A DNA stretch of 64,000 bases, taken from Bradyrhizobium sp. B124 (GTDB taxonomy: Bacteria; Pseudomonadota; Alphaproteobacteria; Rhizobiales; Xanthobacteraceae). The notes under the pieces are model-generated. The model ran no database searches. It was given only the letters and a program-made list of their open reading frames with translations, and had not been told where the DNA came from. The stretch lies in contig NZ_CP152413.1 of assembly GCF_038967635.1 (NCBI RefSeq), positions 5,274,001 through 5,338,000 of the forward strand, in the 5' to 3' direction. The position numbers and the translations under genes were made by a program. Below, piece by piece: positions 16,707-26,392 of this stretch (position 1 is the stretch's first letter; each line of letters begins with the position of its first letter).

Positions 16707-16793
16707 GTAGCCCGGATGAAGCGCAGCGAAATCCGGGGCGGTCACGCCGCATGCGAGAGTCCCGGATTGCGCTTCGCTCCATCCGGGCTACGG
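16707..16793. repeat. Interspersed palindrome, GTAGCCCGGATG family
   Basis: GTAGCCCGGATGAAGCGCAG...ATCCGGG is mirrored by TCCCGGATTGCGCTTCGCTC...CATCCGGGCTAC, an almost perfect inverted repeat just after the oligopeptidase stop. Confidence 0.85.
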
Positions 16794-16842
16794 ACGCCAC
16801 CGAGGCGACTGGAACCGGTTAGCTTGCCCGGTCCCATCCCCA

Positions 16843-16982
16843 TCGTCGTCCTGGCGAAAGCCAGGATCCATACCGCGTGATCTATCGATGAAGCGCGGTG
16901 GTCGTACCACGGCGATGGATCACTGCCGGTCTTCGCCAAACTCCTCCCTGTGGTTATGGGTCCTGGCTTTCGCTAGGACGAC
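16843..16982. repeat. Interspersed paired palindrome, TCGTCCTGGCGAAAGCCAGG family
   Basis: It starts TCGTCGTCCTGGCGAAAGCC and ends with the inverted GGTCCTGGCTTTCGCTAGGACGA. Together with the repeat at 16707 it accounts for nearly the whole gene-free stretch 16698-17001; no gene was seen there. Confidence 0.8.
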
Positions 16983-17001
16983 AGCGGAAGGCGTGGAGCC
17001 G

Positions 17002-17721
17002 CTACCGCCCCTTCGCCTTCCGCCAGGCCGCAAAATCCTTCAGCGTCTGCTCGTCGGTCGCGGGATAGAGGCCGAAGATGCCGCGGCCGTTCTGCACCTG
17101 CTCGGTGACGAAATCCTCGAACGCGGTCATCTCGAAAGTCTCGTTCGCGATCTCGTCGGCGAGATGCGCCGGGATCACGATGACGCCGTCGCTGTCGCCA
17201 AGGATCACGTCGCCGGGGAACACCGGCGCGTCGCCGCAGCCGATCGGGACATTGATCTCGATCGCCTGATGCAGCGTCAGATTGGTCGGCGCACTCGGGC
17301 GATGATGAAAAGCCGGGAAGTCCAGCCGCGCGATCTCGGCCGAATCCCTGAAGCCGCCGTCGGTGACGACGCCGGCGCAGCCGCGCTTCATCAGCCGCGT
17401 CACCAGGATCGCGCCGGCCGACGCCGCGCGCGCATCCTTGCGGCTGTCCATCACCAGCACGCTGCCCGGCGGGCAATCCTCGATCGCCTTGCGCTGCGGA
17501 TGCGCGCGGTCGCGGAACACCTCGATCGTGTTGAGATCCTCGCGCGCCGGCATGTAGCGCAGCGTGAAGGCCTCGCCGACCATGATCGGCTGATCCGGGC
17601 TCAGGGGATGAACATCCTGGATCATCTGGATGCGCAATCCGCGCTTGAACAGCGCGGTCGCAACGGTGGCGGTGGAAACGGATTTCAGCTTGTTGCGGGT
17701 GGTGTCGCTGAGTTTTGACAT
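17002..17721 (-). CDS. RraA-fold protein, probable 2-oxo-acid aldolase
   Basis: A 239-residue member of the RraA / HMG-CHA aldolase fold. The metal/pyruvate site motif is visible: VVTDGGFRDSAEI places Arg125 and Asp126 as in the D-x20-R-D pattern of class II pyruvate aldolases, with Asp/Gly residues in IGCGDAPVFPGDVILGDSDGVIVIP following. Such enzymes cleave 4-hydroxy-2-oxo acids to pyruvate plus an aldehyde; RNase E inhibition is the less likely role given the length and the neighbour. ATG 17721 follows GAAGGGAG with good spacing; a longer frame from 17739 lies in repeat sequence. It is downstream of, and on the same strand as, the pentonate-dehydratase-like gene at 17838, separated by a repeat. 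Confidence 0.78.
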   Translation of the reverse strand: MSKLSDTTRNKLKSVSTATVATALFKRGLRIQMIQDVHPLSPDQPIMVGEAFTLRYMPAREDLNTIEVFRDRAHPQRKAIEDCPPGSVLVMDSRKDARAASAGAILVTRLMKRGCAGVVTDGGFRDSAEIARLDFPAFHHRPSAPTNLTLHQAIEINVPIGCGDAPVFPGDVILGDSDGVIVIPAHLADEIANETFEMTAFEDFVTEQVQNGRGIFGLYPATDEQTLKDFAAWRKAKGR

Positions 17722-17733
17722 CGGTGCTCCCTT

Positions 17734-17836
17734 CGTCATTCCGGGGCGCGCAGAGCGCGAACCCGGAATCCATCAGGCCGCATGCGCTTCGGAGAAATGG
17801 GTTCCGGGTTCACGCTGCGCGTGCCCCGGAACGACG
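17734..17836. repeat. Interspersed palindrome, CGTCATTCCGGGG family
   Basis: CGTCATTCCGGGGCGCGC...GAACCCGGAATCCAT is mirrored by ATGGGTTCCGGGTTCACGC...GCCCCGGAACGACG. It exactly fills the gap between the dehydratase stop (17838) and the RraA-like start (17721). The same family interrupts the ABC operon at 12534. Confidence 0.85.
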
Positions 17837-17837
17837 G

Positions 17838-19577
<1,740 letters not shown>

Positions 19578-19810
19578 CTTGGATGCGCCATATGCTTCGA
19601 TATTGCGTGTTTCGATATCGCGTGTCTCGCCATTGCTCGCGCGCGCGGTCTCGGCACGCATGCCCTGCGCCACGCATATACAGGATTTCCGGACGTCTCG
19701 TCCCGCGCGCGGCGCAGACGTGCCGTTCGCCGCCCGTGTGCCGGGCGTGCGCCGCACAAACCCCGCGATGTACGAAATCGGAGCGTAGACCGCCTTGGCC
19801 CGACCTTGGC

Positions 19811-20443
19811 TTACTTTTGCTGCGCCGTCATCACGATGCGGACGAGGTCGGCGGCGTTGCGCGCGCCGAGCTTCTTCATGATGTTGGCGCGGTGATCCTC
19901 GATCGTGCGCGGGCTGATCCCGAGGTGACGCCCGGCCTCCTTGTTGGAGGCGCCCGCGGTGAACTGCTCGAGCACCTCGCGTTCGCGGCGGGTCAGCGGC
20001 TCGCGGCCGGGAAAGTGCAGCGCGGCGATGCGCGATGCCGAGGTCTCGGCCTGGCGCCTGGTATAGGCGTCAATCGCCTCATTGAGGCGGCTGACGATCT
20101 CGTTGCCGCGGAACGGCTTCTCGATGAAGTCGAGCGCGCCGTTCTTGATGGCGCTGACCGCCATCGTGATGTCGCCCTGGCCGGAGATCATGAAGATCGG
20201 CGCCGGATAATCCTCGCCGTGCAGCTCCTTCAGGATATCGAGGCCGGATTTGCCGGGGATATGCACGTCGAGCAGGATGCAGGCCGGCGTCCGGCTGCGC
20301 GCCACCGCGAGCAGCGCAGCGCCGTCTGCAAAGCAAATCACCTTGTAGCCGGCGGTCGACAGGACCACGGACAGCGTCTCGCGAACGGCGGGGTCGTCGT
20401 CGACTACAAAGATTTCCCCGCGAGGAGCGCCATTCTCAACCAT
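19811..20443 (-). CDS. FixJ-like response regulator (REC + LuxR helix-turn-helix)
   Basis: A 210-residue response regulator. The receiver domain (about 9-125) has the acidic pair in VVDDDPAV, phospho-accepting Asp59 in LLDVHIPG, the conserved Ser/Thr position in FMISGQGD and the Lys in IEKPFRG. A LuxR/NarL helix-turn-helix follows at about 148-208 (LTRREREVL...SNKEAGRHLGISPRTIEDHRANIMKKLG). No histidine kinase gene is adjacent, so it is an orphan regulator. A CCGTA-N4-TACGG palindrome lies 76 bases upstream of its start. Its recognition segment is nearly the same as in the LuxR-type protein at 30715, and both may bind this box. Confidence 0.9.
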   Translation of the reverse strand: MVENGAPRGEIFVVDDDPAVRETLSVVLSTAGYKVICFADGAALLAVARSRTPACILLDVHIPGKSGLDILKELHGEDYPAPIFMISGQGDITMAVSAIKNGALDFIEKPFRGNEIVSRLNEAIDAYTRRQAETSASRIAALHFPGREPLTRREREVLEQFTAGASNKEAGRHLGISPRTIEDHRANIMKKLGARNAADLVRIVMTAQQK

Positions 20444-20518
20444 ATGTCTCGTCCATCAGTGGTGAAGCGTGCTGCCCAGACTGCACAAGAAGTAACTCGA
20501 CCATCTCGATTAATGGAC

Positions 20519-20532
20519 CCGTATTTGTACGG
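20519..20532. promoter_or_regulatory. CCGTA-N4-TACGG box 1, upstream of the FixJ-like regulator
   Basis: CCGTATTTGTACGG, perfect 5-base arms, extended by one pair to CCCGTA/TACGGG. On the minus strand it reads CCGTACAAATACGG, the same centre as boxes at 26078 and 28098. It lies between the divergent genes at 20443 (minus) and 20597 (plus). A weak, degenerate copy (CCCTAAAAGTGGGG, 20567-20580) lies nearer the plus-strand gene. Confidence 0.65.
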
Positions 20533-20596
20533 GACGTCCGCTTAACGCACAAGTAGCACCGCGGTCCCTAAAAGTGGGGGCAGTGGAGAAACATGC

Positions 20597-20905
20597 ATGG
20601 AAAATGCAGCGGCGGACGGCGTTGCGGTGTGCCTGGACGAGGGCAGCGATCCCTACAGCCTGATCGTGACCGACCTGGTCGCGCTGATCGGCCATGTCCA
20701 GGCGAGCCTGCGGCTGATCGAGGCGGCGATTGCGCGCGAGGCATTTCTGGCCGAGCAGGACGCCGCCGCCGACATCTTCGTGCTTGACGACGTCACCCCG
20801 CGCTATGCCGTGGCGTCCACGGCCCTGAGGGCCTGCGACGCCGGCCTCGGCACGGCGCTCGATCGGCTGCGCGATTCAGAGGCGCCGGCGCGCCTCCTGA
20901 ACTGA
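20597..20905 (+). CDS. Small hypothetical protein
   Basis: A 102-residue, acidic, Ala/Leu-rich protein that I do not recognise. It has two probable amphipathic helices (about 21-55, LIVTDLVALIGHVQASLRLI; and 75-100) joined by a short strand-like segment, IFVLDDVTPRY. No signal peptide or membrane helix. ATG 20597 has GGAGA at 20585-20589. It is divergent from the FixJ-like regulator and shares its upstream region, including the CCGTA-N4-TACGG box, so it may be part of the same response. It could be a small partner or chaperone of the nearby signalling proteins, but nothing in the sequence proves this. Confidence 0.65.
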   Translation: MENAAADGVAVCLDEGSDPYSLIVTDLVALIGHVQASLRLIEAAIAREAFLAEQDAAADIFVLDDVTPRYAVASTALRACDAGLGTALDRLRDSEAPARLLN

Positions 20906-21062
20906 CCAGCCGGACAGGCCGCCACCGAATTCGGCGCCATCACGCAGATTGTGCCGACGACGCCCCAACCCTCGAGGCGGCGATCCGTTCCACATTCGGA
21001 TTGGCGGCAGGCATCGACCATCCAGCCGGGTCAGGCCTTCTTGAGGTCAGGCCCTCGTTACG

Positions 21063-21380
21063 TCAGGCTCTGGCCCGCTCTTCGTCGGAGCCCGACCGCC
21101 GCTTGCTCGGCTTGCCCTTGAGGAAGCTGATATCCATTTCGGTACCGTTGACGCGGACCAGCTCGCAGCGGCGATAGGCGAGCCCGGTCGACGACAGCAG
21201 GAGGAAGAACTCCTTCAGGTTGAGCCCCTGAATGGAACCCTCGACGGTCAACGCCGCGTCATTGTCGGAGATGGCATTGAGCTGGCAGTCGCGCCGCCAG
21301 GTGCCGTCGATGGCCATGATGCAGACATCGACGCCCCGGCTGAACGTGACACGCTCAATTGATTTGCCGTCCTCCGTCAT
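21063..21380 (-). CDS. PilZ-like domain protein
   Basis: A 105-residue protein with a PilZ-like beta-barrel pattern (ERVTFSRGVDVCIMAIDGTWRRDCQLNAIS...ALTVEG...FFLLLSSTGLAYRRCELVRVNGTEMDISF). In canonical c-di-GMP-binding PilZ domains an RxxxR and a (D/N)xSxxG motif are present. Here the first is stretched (RVTFSR) and the second is degenerate (NAISDND), so nucleotide binding is uncertain. The C-terminal tail is basic. It starts 3 bases after the cheR stop and so belongs to the chemotaxis operon (cheA-cheW-cheY-cheR-pilZ, minus strand). A link between motor or chemotaxis output and second messenger is plausible. Confidence 0.75.
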   Translation of the reverse strand: MTEDGKSIERVTFSRGVDVCIMAIDGTWRRDCQLNAISDNDAALTVEGSIQGLNLKEFFLLLSSTGLAYRRCELVRVNGTEMDISFLKGKPSKRRSGSDEERARA

Positions 21381-21383
21381 CGC

Positions 21384-22241
21384 TCAATATCCGACCGCCA
21401 TGGCAGTCCGCGGCATCGCAAGCGCAGGCCGCACCCCGCTCGGCCGGTACAGGCCACGCCGCTCGGGAATCGGCTTGAACGTATCGGTCAGGCCGACCAC
21501 GGTTTCGGCGGCGCCGAGCACCAGGAAGCCGTCGGCCTCCATCAACCGGGCGAGCCGGTTGAAGATGTTGATCTTGGTGTCCTGATCGAAATAGATCAGC
21601 ACATTGCGGCAGAAGATCACATCGAACGTGCCGAGCTGGGAGAAATCGTGCAGCAGATTGAGCTGACGGTGCTGCACCATCGCGCGCAACTCGGGATTGA
21701 TCTGCCAGAGTTCTCCCGACTGCTTGAAATACTTCACCAGCATCTGGATAGGCAGCCCGCGCTGCACCTCGAACTGGCTGTAGATGCCGGCTTTCGACTT
21801 CTCCAGCACCTCCTGCGACAGGTCGGTCGCCGTGATCTCGACCCGCCATCCCGCCAGCGCTGCGCCCATCTCCTTGAGGCACATCGCCAGCGAATAGGGC
21901 TCCTGGCCGGTCGAGCCGGCGGCGCACCAGATCCGGACGCTGCGGCGCGCGGCGCGCGCCTTCAGGACCTCGGGTATGATGGTGTCGCGGAAATGATCGA
22001 ACGGCACCTTGTCGCGGAAGAAGAACGTCTCGTTGGTGGTCATCGCCTCGACCACCTGGACGGTGTGCGTCGATGAGCCGGCCCTGATCTTGGCGATCAG
22101 GTCGGGGATGCCGGACAGGCCGCATTTGCGGGCCAGCGGCAGCAGGCGGCTCTCGATCAGATATTGCTTGTCCGCGGACAGATCGAGACCGGAATGGTCC
22201 TTCAGGAGCTTACGCAGATACTCGTAGTCGGGGGGCGTCAC
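21384..22241 (-). CDS. cheR: Chemotaxis receptor methyltransferase CheR
   Basis: A 285-residue CheR. The N-terminal helical domain (YLRKLLKDHSGLDLSADKQYLIESRLLPLA) is followed by the SAM-binding domain with TNETFFFRD, the glycine motif IWCAAGSTGQEPYS, ITATDLS and the FDVIFCRNVLIYF block. It methylates glutamates on chemoreceptors using S-adenosylmethionine. GTG start at 22241 with GAGG 5 bases upstream. It lies between cheY (39-base gap) and the PilZ gene. No cheB methylesterase gene lies in this cluster. Confidence 0.93.
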   Translation of the reverse strand: MTPPDYEYLRKLLKDHSGLDLSADKQYLIESRLLPLARKCGLSGIPDLIAKIRAGSSTHTVQVVEAMTTNETFFFRDKVPFDHFRDTIIPEVLKARAARRSVRIWCAAGSTGQEPYSLAMCLKEMGAALAGWRVEITATDLSQEVLEKSKAGIYSQFEVQRGLPIQMLVKYFKQSGELWQINPELRAMVQHRQLNLLHDFSQLGTFDVIFCRNVLIYFDQDTKINIFNRLARLMEADGFLVLGAAETVVGLTDTFKPIPERRGLYRPSGVRPALAMPRTAMAVGY

Positions 22242-22280
22242 GGGAGCCTCGCAAAGGCAAAGGGTGAAACTGGGTGGGTA

Positions 22281-22670
22281 TTAGGCTTCGGCCGACGCAT
22301 CGAGCGCCAGCAAACCCACTTCCTGGAATTTCGCGATCACGATGTCCTTGTCGAACGGCTTCATGATGTACTCGTTGGCGCCGGCATGCAGCGCCCGCGA
22401 GATGTGGTCGATGCCGTTCTCGGTGGTGCAGAACACCACCTTCGGCACATCGCCGCCGGGCATGCGGCGCAGTTGCACGAGGAATTCGAAGCCGTCCATG
22501 ACCGGCATGTTCCAGTCGAGCAGCACCGCGTCCGGCAGCGCCTGCTTGCAGGCTTCGAGCGCGACCGCGCCGTCCTCGGCTTCGATGACGGTGAATTCCA
22601 TTCCTTCGAGGATGCGGCGTGCGATTTTTCGCACCACACCGGAATCGTCGACGACAAGACATGTCTTCAT
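22281..22670 (-). CDS. cheY: Single-domain response regulator CheY
   Basis: A 129-residue receiver domain: VVDDSGVVRKIARRIL at the N-terminus, phosphorylation site Asp52 in VLLDWNMPVMDG, the conserved Thr in VFCTTENG and Lys in IMKPFDKD. It should carry phosphate from CheA to the flagellar motor or act as a phosphate sink. The ATG at 22670 is chosen over a long upstream in-frame extension because AGGAGG lies 7 bases before it and all receiver sequence is downstream. It follows cheW with a 43-base gap. Confidence 0.93.
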   Translation of the reverse strand: MKTCLVVDDSGVVRKIARRILEGMEFTVIEAEDGAVALEACKQALPDAVLLDWNMPVMDGFEFLVQLRRMPGGDVPKVVFCTTENGIDHISRALHAGANEYIMKPFDKDIVIAKFQEVGLLALDASAEA

Positions 22671-22713
22671 ATGTTGGCCTCCTTGTAGAGTCCGCCGTCT
22701 CCGCGGCGGAGCG

Positions 22714-23187
22714 TTACGCTGCAGCAAGTGTCTTGGGCACCAGTTCGAGCACGCGATCGACATCGAGGACGACCATGAGCTGTCCGTCGAGGCGGTGAAC
22801 GCCGCCGGCGAGCCTGGCCATGCGGGGATCGAGGTTGACCGGGTTGTCCTGGCGGCTGTCATCGGGCAGCCGCAACACCTCGCCGATCTGGTCGATCAGC
22901 AGGCCGTAGGATTCGCCGCGCTGGTCGACGCCGACCGCCATCGGTGGCTTGCCGTCGTCGGCCTTGGGCAGGCCGAGCCGGGCGCGCATGTCGACCACGG
23001 TGACGATGCGGCCGCGCAGATTGAGCACGCCGGCGATCTCGCTGGAGGCCAACGGCACCCGCGTCAGCCGCTCCGGCATGAACACGTCCTGCACCCGCGA
23101 GATCGGCAGGCCGAACAGCTGCCCGCCGATCACGGCGGTGACGTATTCGGCCATCGCGCCTTCACTGGTCTCGGTCTTGCTGGTCAT
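22714..23187 (-). CDS. cheW: Chemotaxis coupling protein CheW
   Basis: A 157-residue CheW-domain protein: YVTAVIGGQLFGLPISRVQDVF, then GVLNLRGRIVTVVDMRARLGL and the C-terminal AGGVHRLDGQLMVVLDVDRVL. It couples chemoreceptors to CheA. ATG 23187 with AAGG upstream; an in-frame GTG lies immediately before it at 23190. It is second in the operon, after cheA, from which a 49-base palindromic repeat separates it. Confidence 0.93.
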   Translation of the reverse strand: MTSKTETSEGAMAEYVTAVIGGQLFGLPISRVQDVFMPERLTRVPLASSEIAGVLNLRGRIVTVVDMRARLGLPKADDGKPPMAVGVDQRGESYGLLIDQIGEVLRLPDDSRQDNPVNLDPRMARLAGGVHRLDGQLMVVLDVDRVLELVPKTLAAA

Positions 23188-23204
23188 CACTCAACCTTTT
23201 GTTT

Positions 23205-23253
23205 GAGCATGATCGGATCGGACAACCGGTTCCCACCTTTCCGGATCATGCTC
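23205..23253. repeat. Interspersed repeat, GAGCATGATC family
   Basis: GAGCATGATCGGATCGGA and TTTCCGGATCATGCTC are inverted copies with CCGGTTCCCACC between. It sits between cheA and cheW inside the operon and may lower expression of the downstream genes or protect the cheA mRNA end. Confidence 0.75.
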
Positions 23254-23260
23254 GCTTCCC

Positions 23261-25993
23261 TTAAGCCGCGCGGCGCAGTTCGGCGGTCTGCTCTTTCAGC
23301 GCCGCGATCAGCCCGGGACGGTCGAACTTGGCGACATAGTCGTGGAATCCGGCCTGCCGGCCGCGCTCGATTGCCGCCGGCGACACCATTGCCGACAGCG
23401 CGATGATCGGCAGCCCGGTGAGGTTTTGGTCAGAGCGGATGTTCTCGGCGAACTCAAAACCGTTCATCTCGGGCATCTCGATGTCGGTCAGCACGACGTC
23501 GAAGGCCTGCCCCGAGCGCAGCGCGGCGAGCCCTTCCTGCGCATTCGGCGCGGTCCGCACCTTGTAGCCGGCGGCCTTCAAGACCGGCGCCAGCATGTTG
23601 CGGAAGAACGCGCTATCGTCGACCAGCAGCACCGACTGCGCCGAGGCCGACGGGCGCATCTCCTTGCGCGAGAACCAGTCGGCAAACGCCATCGGCAGGA
23701 AGTGGCCGACGTCGATCACCTCGGTGGCCTGGCCCTTGATCACGGCCGAGCCCAGAATGCCGTCCTGGCTGCCCGCGACCTCGATGTTGAGCCGCTCCTC
23801 GACGATGTCGATGATCTCGTCGACCACGAGCCCCATCGAGCGGCCGTCGTCGGCGAACACCAGGATCGGCTGCGCGCCCTGGGTCTGCACCTCGACCCCT
23901 GCCATCTGCACCAGCGGCATCAGCTGCTCGCGGTACTGCACCATGTAGCGGCCGTTCGAGAGCTCGATCTTGTCGGTTGCGATCTCCTCCAGCCGGGTGA
24001 CGAGGCCGAGCGGCACCGCCTTCGGCTGGCTGGAACCGGCGCGGAACACCAACAGCGAGGTCAGCTGCTCGCCGCTCGAGGCATGCGCTGCCGCATTGTC
24101 GTCGGCCATGTCATGGGCCGAGGAGCCGGACGCGCCCAAGGCCTTGGCAATGCCGTTGGGGTCGATGATCATGATCACAGCACCATCGCCCAAAATGGTG
24201 TTGCCGGAGAACATGTCGATGTGCCGCAGTTTCGTGGACATCGGCTTGACCACGATCTCCTCGGTGTGGAACACGCCGTCGACCACGATGCCAAAGGTCT
24301 GGCTGCCGACTTGCGTCACCACGATGAAGCTGTTCTCGGCATCCGAGGTGGCGCCATCGTCGATCTTGAGGAGCTTCTTCAGATGGATCAGCGGCAGCAG
24401 CTTGTTGCGCAGCCGCAAGACCGCGGTGTCCTTGATCCGCTCGATGCGGTGCTCGGAGTTGGCGCGGGCCCGCACCAGCTCGACCACAGACAATTGGGGA
24501 ATCGCAAAGCGGTCGCCGCCGGCTTCCACGATCAGCGCGGAGACGATCGCAAGCGTCAGCGGGATCTTGATGGTGACCGAGGCGCCCTCACCGGCCACGC
24601 TCTTGATGTCGATGGTGCCGCCGATCTGGTCGATATTGGTGCGCACCACGTCCATGCCGACGCCGCGGCCGGACACCGAGGTGACTTGCGCCGCGGTCGA
24701 GAAGCCCGGCGCGAAGATGAACTTGTGGATCTGGGCTTCGGTCATCTTCTCCAGCTCAGCCTCGGTGACGAGACCGTTCTGGAGCGCCTTGGCCTTGATC
24801 CGCTCGGTGTTGAGCCCGCGGCCATTGTCGGCGATGCAGATGATGATATGGCCGCCTTCGTGATAGGCGCTGAGGCGGATGGTGCCCTGCTCGGGCTTGC
24901 CGCTAGCGACCCGCTCGGCGGTGGTCTCCAGGCCGTGATCGGCGGAGTTGCGCACCATGTGCGTCAACGGGTCCTTGATCAGGTCGAGCACCTGGCGGTC
25001 GAGCTCGGTGTCGGCGCCGTGCATCTCCAGCTCGATCTGCTTGCCGAGCTCGCCGGAGAGATCGCGGACGATGCGCGGCAGCTTCTGCCAGGCATTGCCG
25101 ATCGGCTGCATGCGCGTCTTCATGACGCCTTCCTGCAGCTCGGCGGTGACGTTGGAGAGCCGCTGCAGCGGCACCTTGAACTCGGTGTCCTCGTTGCGGC
25201 GTGAGATCTCCAGCAGCTGGTTGCGGGTCAGCACCAGCTCGGAGACCATGGTCATGAGGTGTTCGAGGGTGTCGACGTTGACCCGGATCGACTGGTTGGC
25301 GATCTTGTCGCCTTCCTGGACATCCTCGGTGGCGGCCTTGCGCACCGGCTTCTTTGCGGCTTCAGCCGGTTCGGCTGCGGGCTTCGCGACCGGCACAGGT
25401 GCGGGTGCTGCGACTTCAATCTCGGTCTCGCGGAAGGCGCGCTCGAGTTCGTCCAGCGAGACCTCGCCAGGGCGCAGCGGACGCTCCAGCGTCTGCACCA
25501 CCAGCGTGCCTTCAGTCATCGCTGCCTGCACGGATGGAGATTCAACGACAGGCATGTCTTCAGGAGCAGCCTCACCGGCAGTCGGCATCGACTGCGTCGA
25601 GCCTGACATCGCCGCCATGCCGTGCTCGACCATCGCCTCCAGCTGATCGATCAGGTCGCGGTCGTTGCCCTCAGGCTCGGCCTCGGTCGCCTCGAGCCCG
25701 CCAAGGATCTCCTTGATGCGGTCGATCGAGGACAGGATCAGCGTCACGGCTTCCGCCTTCACCGGCATGCCGTCGCGGAATTTGCCCATCAGGGTCTCGC
25801 CGGCATGCGCCAGCGCTTCCAGCCGCGGCAGCCCGAGGAAGCCGCAGGTCCCCTTGATCGTGTGCACAAGCCGGAAAATGTTATCCAGGATCTTCGCGTT
25901 GTTCGGATCCTGCTCGAACTGCACCAGCTGGTTGTCGACCGTGTCCAGGCTCTCGCTGCTCTCCGTCAGGAACTCGCGCAACAGATCGTCCAT
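23261..25993 (-). CDS. cheA: Hybrid chemotaxis histidine kinase CheA with C-terminal receiver
   Basis: A 910-residue CheA. Order: an Hpt domain with phospho-accepting His44 (VHTIKGTCGFLGL); an Ala/Pro/Glu-rich linker (about 140-235) in which I see no clear P2 CheY-binding domain; a dimerisation region (NVDTLEHLMTMVSELVLTRNQL); an HATPase with N box VRNSADHGLE and G1 box ADNGRGL; a CheW-like domain; a second CheW-like segment (about 660-775); and a C-terminal receiver (SVLLVDDSAFFRNML, Asp in VVLTDIEMPEMNG, Lys in YVAKFDRPG). ATG 25993 has GAGGGGA 7 bases upstream. First gene of the che operon. A CCGTG-N4-TACGG box lies 85 bases upstream. Confidence 0.93.
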   Translation of the reverse strand: MDDLLREFLTESSESLDTVDNQLVQFEQDPNNAKILDNIFRLVHTIKGTCGFLGLPRLEALAHAGETLMGKFRDGMPVKAEAVTLILSSIDRIKEILGGLEATEAEPEGNDRDLIDQLEAMVEHGMAAMSGSTQSMPTAGEAAPEDMPVVESPSVQAAMTEGTLVVQTLERPLRPGEVSLDELERAFRETEIEVAAPAPVPVAKPAAEPAEAAKKPVRKAATEDVQEGDKIANQSIRVNVDTLEHLMTMVSELVLTRNQLLEISRRNEDTEFKVPLQRLSNVTAELQEGVMKTRMQPIGNAWQKLPRIVRDLSGELGKQIELEMHGADTELDRQVLDLIKDPLTHMVRNSADHGLETTAERVASGKPEQGTIRLSAYHEGGHIIICIADNGRGLNTERIKAKALQNGLVTEAELEKMTEAQIHKFIFAPGFSTAAQVTSVSGRGVGMDVVRTNIDQIGGTIDIKSVAGEGASVTIKIPLTLAIVSALIVEAGGDRFAIPQLSVVELVRARANSEHRIERIKDTAVLRLRNKLLPLIHLKKLLKIDDGATSDAENSFIVVTQVGSQTFGIVVDGVFHTEEIVVKPMSTKLRHIDMFSGNTILGDGAVIMIIDPNGIAKALGASGSSAHDMADDNAAAHASSGEQLTSLLVFRAGSSQPKAVPLGLVTRLEEIATDKIELSNGRYMVQYREQLMPLVQMAGVEVQTQGAQPILVFADDGRSMGLVVDEIIDIVEERLNIEVAGSQDGILGSAVIKGQATEVIDVGHFLPMAFADWFSRKEMRPSASAQSVLLVDDSAFFRNMLAPVLKAAGYKVRTAPNAQEGLAALRSGQAFDVVLTDIEMPEMNGFEFAENIRSDQNLTGLPIIALSAMVSPAAIERGRQAGFHDYVAKFDRPGLIAALKEQTAELRRAA

Positions 25994-26077
25994 GAATCGG
26001 TCCCCTCAAGGTGCTACGGAAACGCACGCCTCGCATCGATAACTTGGCCGGCTTGACGGCGACGTTAATTTCGTCGT

Positions 26078-26091
26078 CCGTGCAAATACGG
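26078..26091. promoter_or_regulatory. CCGTA-N4-TACGG box 2, upstream of cheA
   Basis: CCGTGCAAATACGG, one mismatch in the left arm. Reading further out gives GTCCGT/ACGGAC as perfect 6-base arms. It is 85 bases before the cheA start, and the centre CAAA is the same as in boxes 1 and 3. The rest of the gap 25994-26328 shows no gene. Confidence 0.6.
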
Positions 26092-26328
26092 ACGATGAAG
26101 CCGTTCAAGGACGACGCATCACGACATCGCGGCCAGTTTCACAGCAACAAGCCCTTACCACCCGGACGGGAAAGAGCCCGTTCCACCTGTCGTCGCAATT
26201 TGAACGAAATGCGATCGAGGGACGGTTAAATCCCGCGAAATGCTGGCGGCCATGACATCCGCCTGCATCAGAGCGCGATCGCCCATGGGTTGAACAAGGG
26301 TTGAAACCGGCGGGATGGTTAAGCGAAC

Positions 26329-26363
26329 CCAAAAGCAAAGGCGGCGGAGTTTCCTCCGCCGCC
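26329..26363 (-). terminator. Rho-independent terminator of the flagellin gene
   Basis: GGCGGCGGAG and CTCCGCCGCC form a perfect 10-base stem with a 4-base loop (26340-26363). In the minus-strand sense the stem is followed by TTTGCTTTTGGG. It lies 30 bases after the flagellin stop codon. Confidence 0.82.
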
Positions 26364-26392
26364 TCGATAGTCGTTGTCTGTCGCGGCTACGC

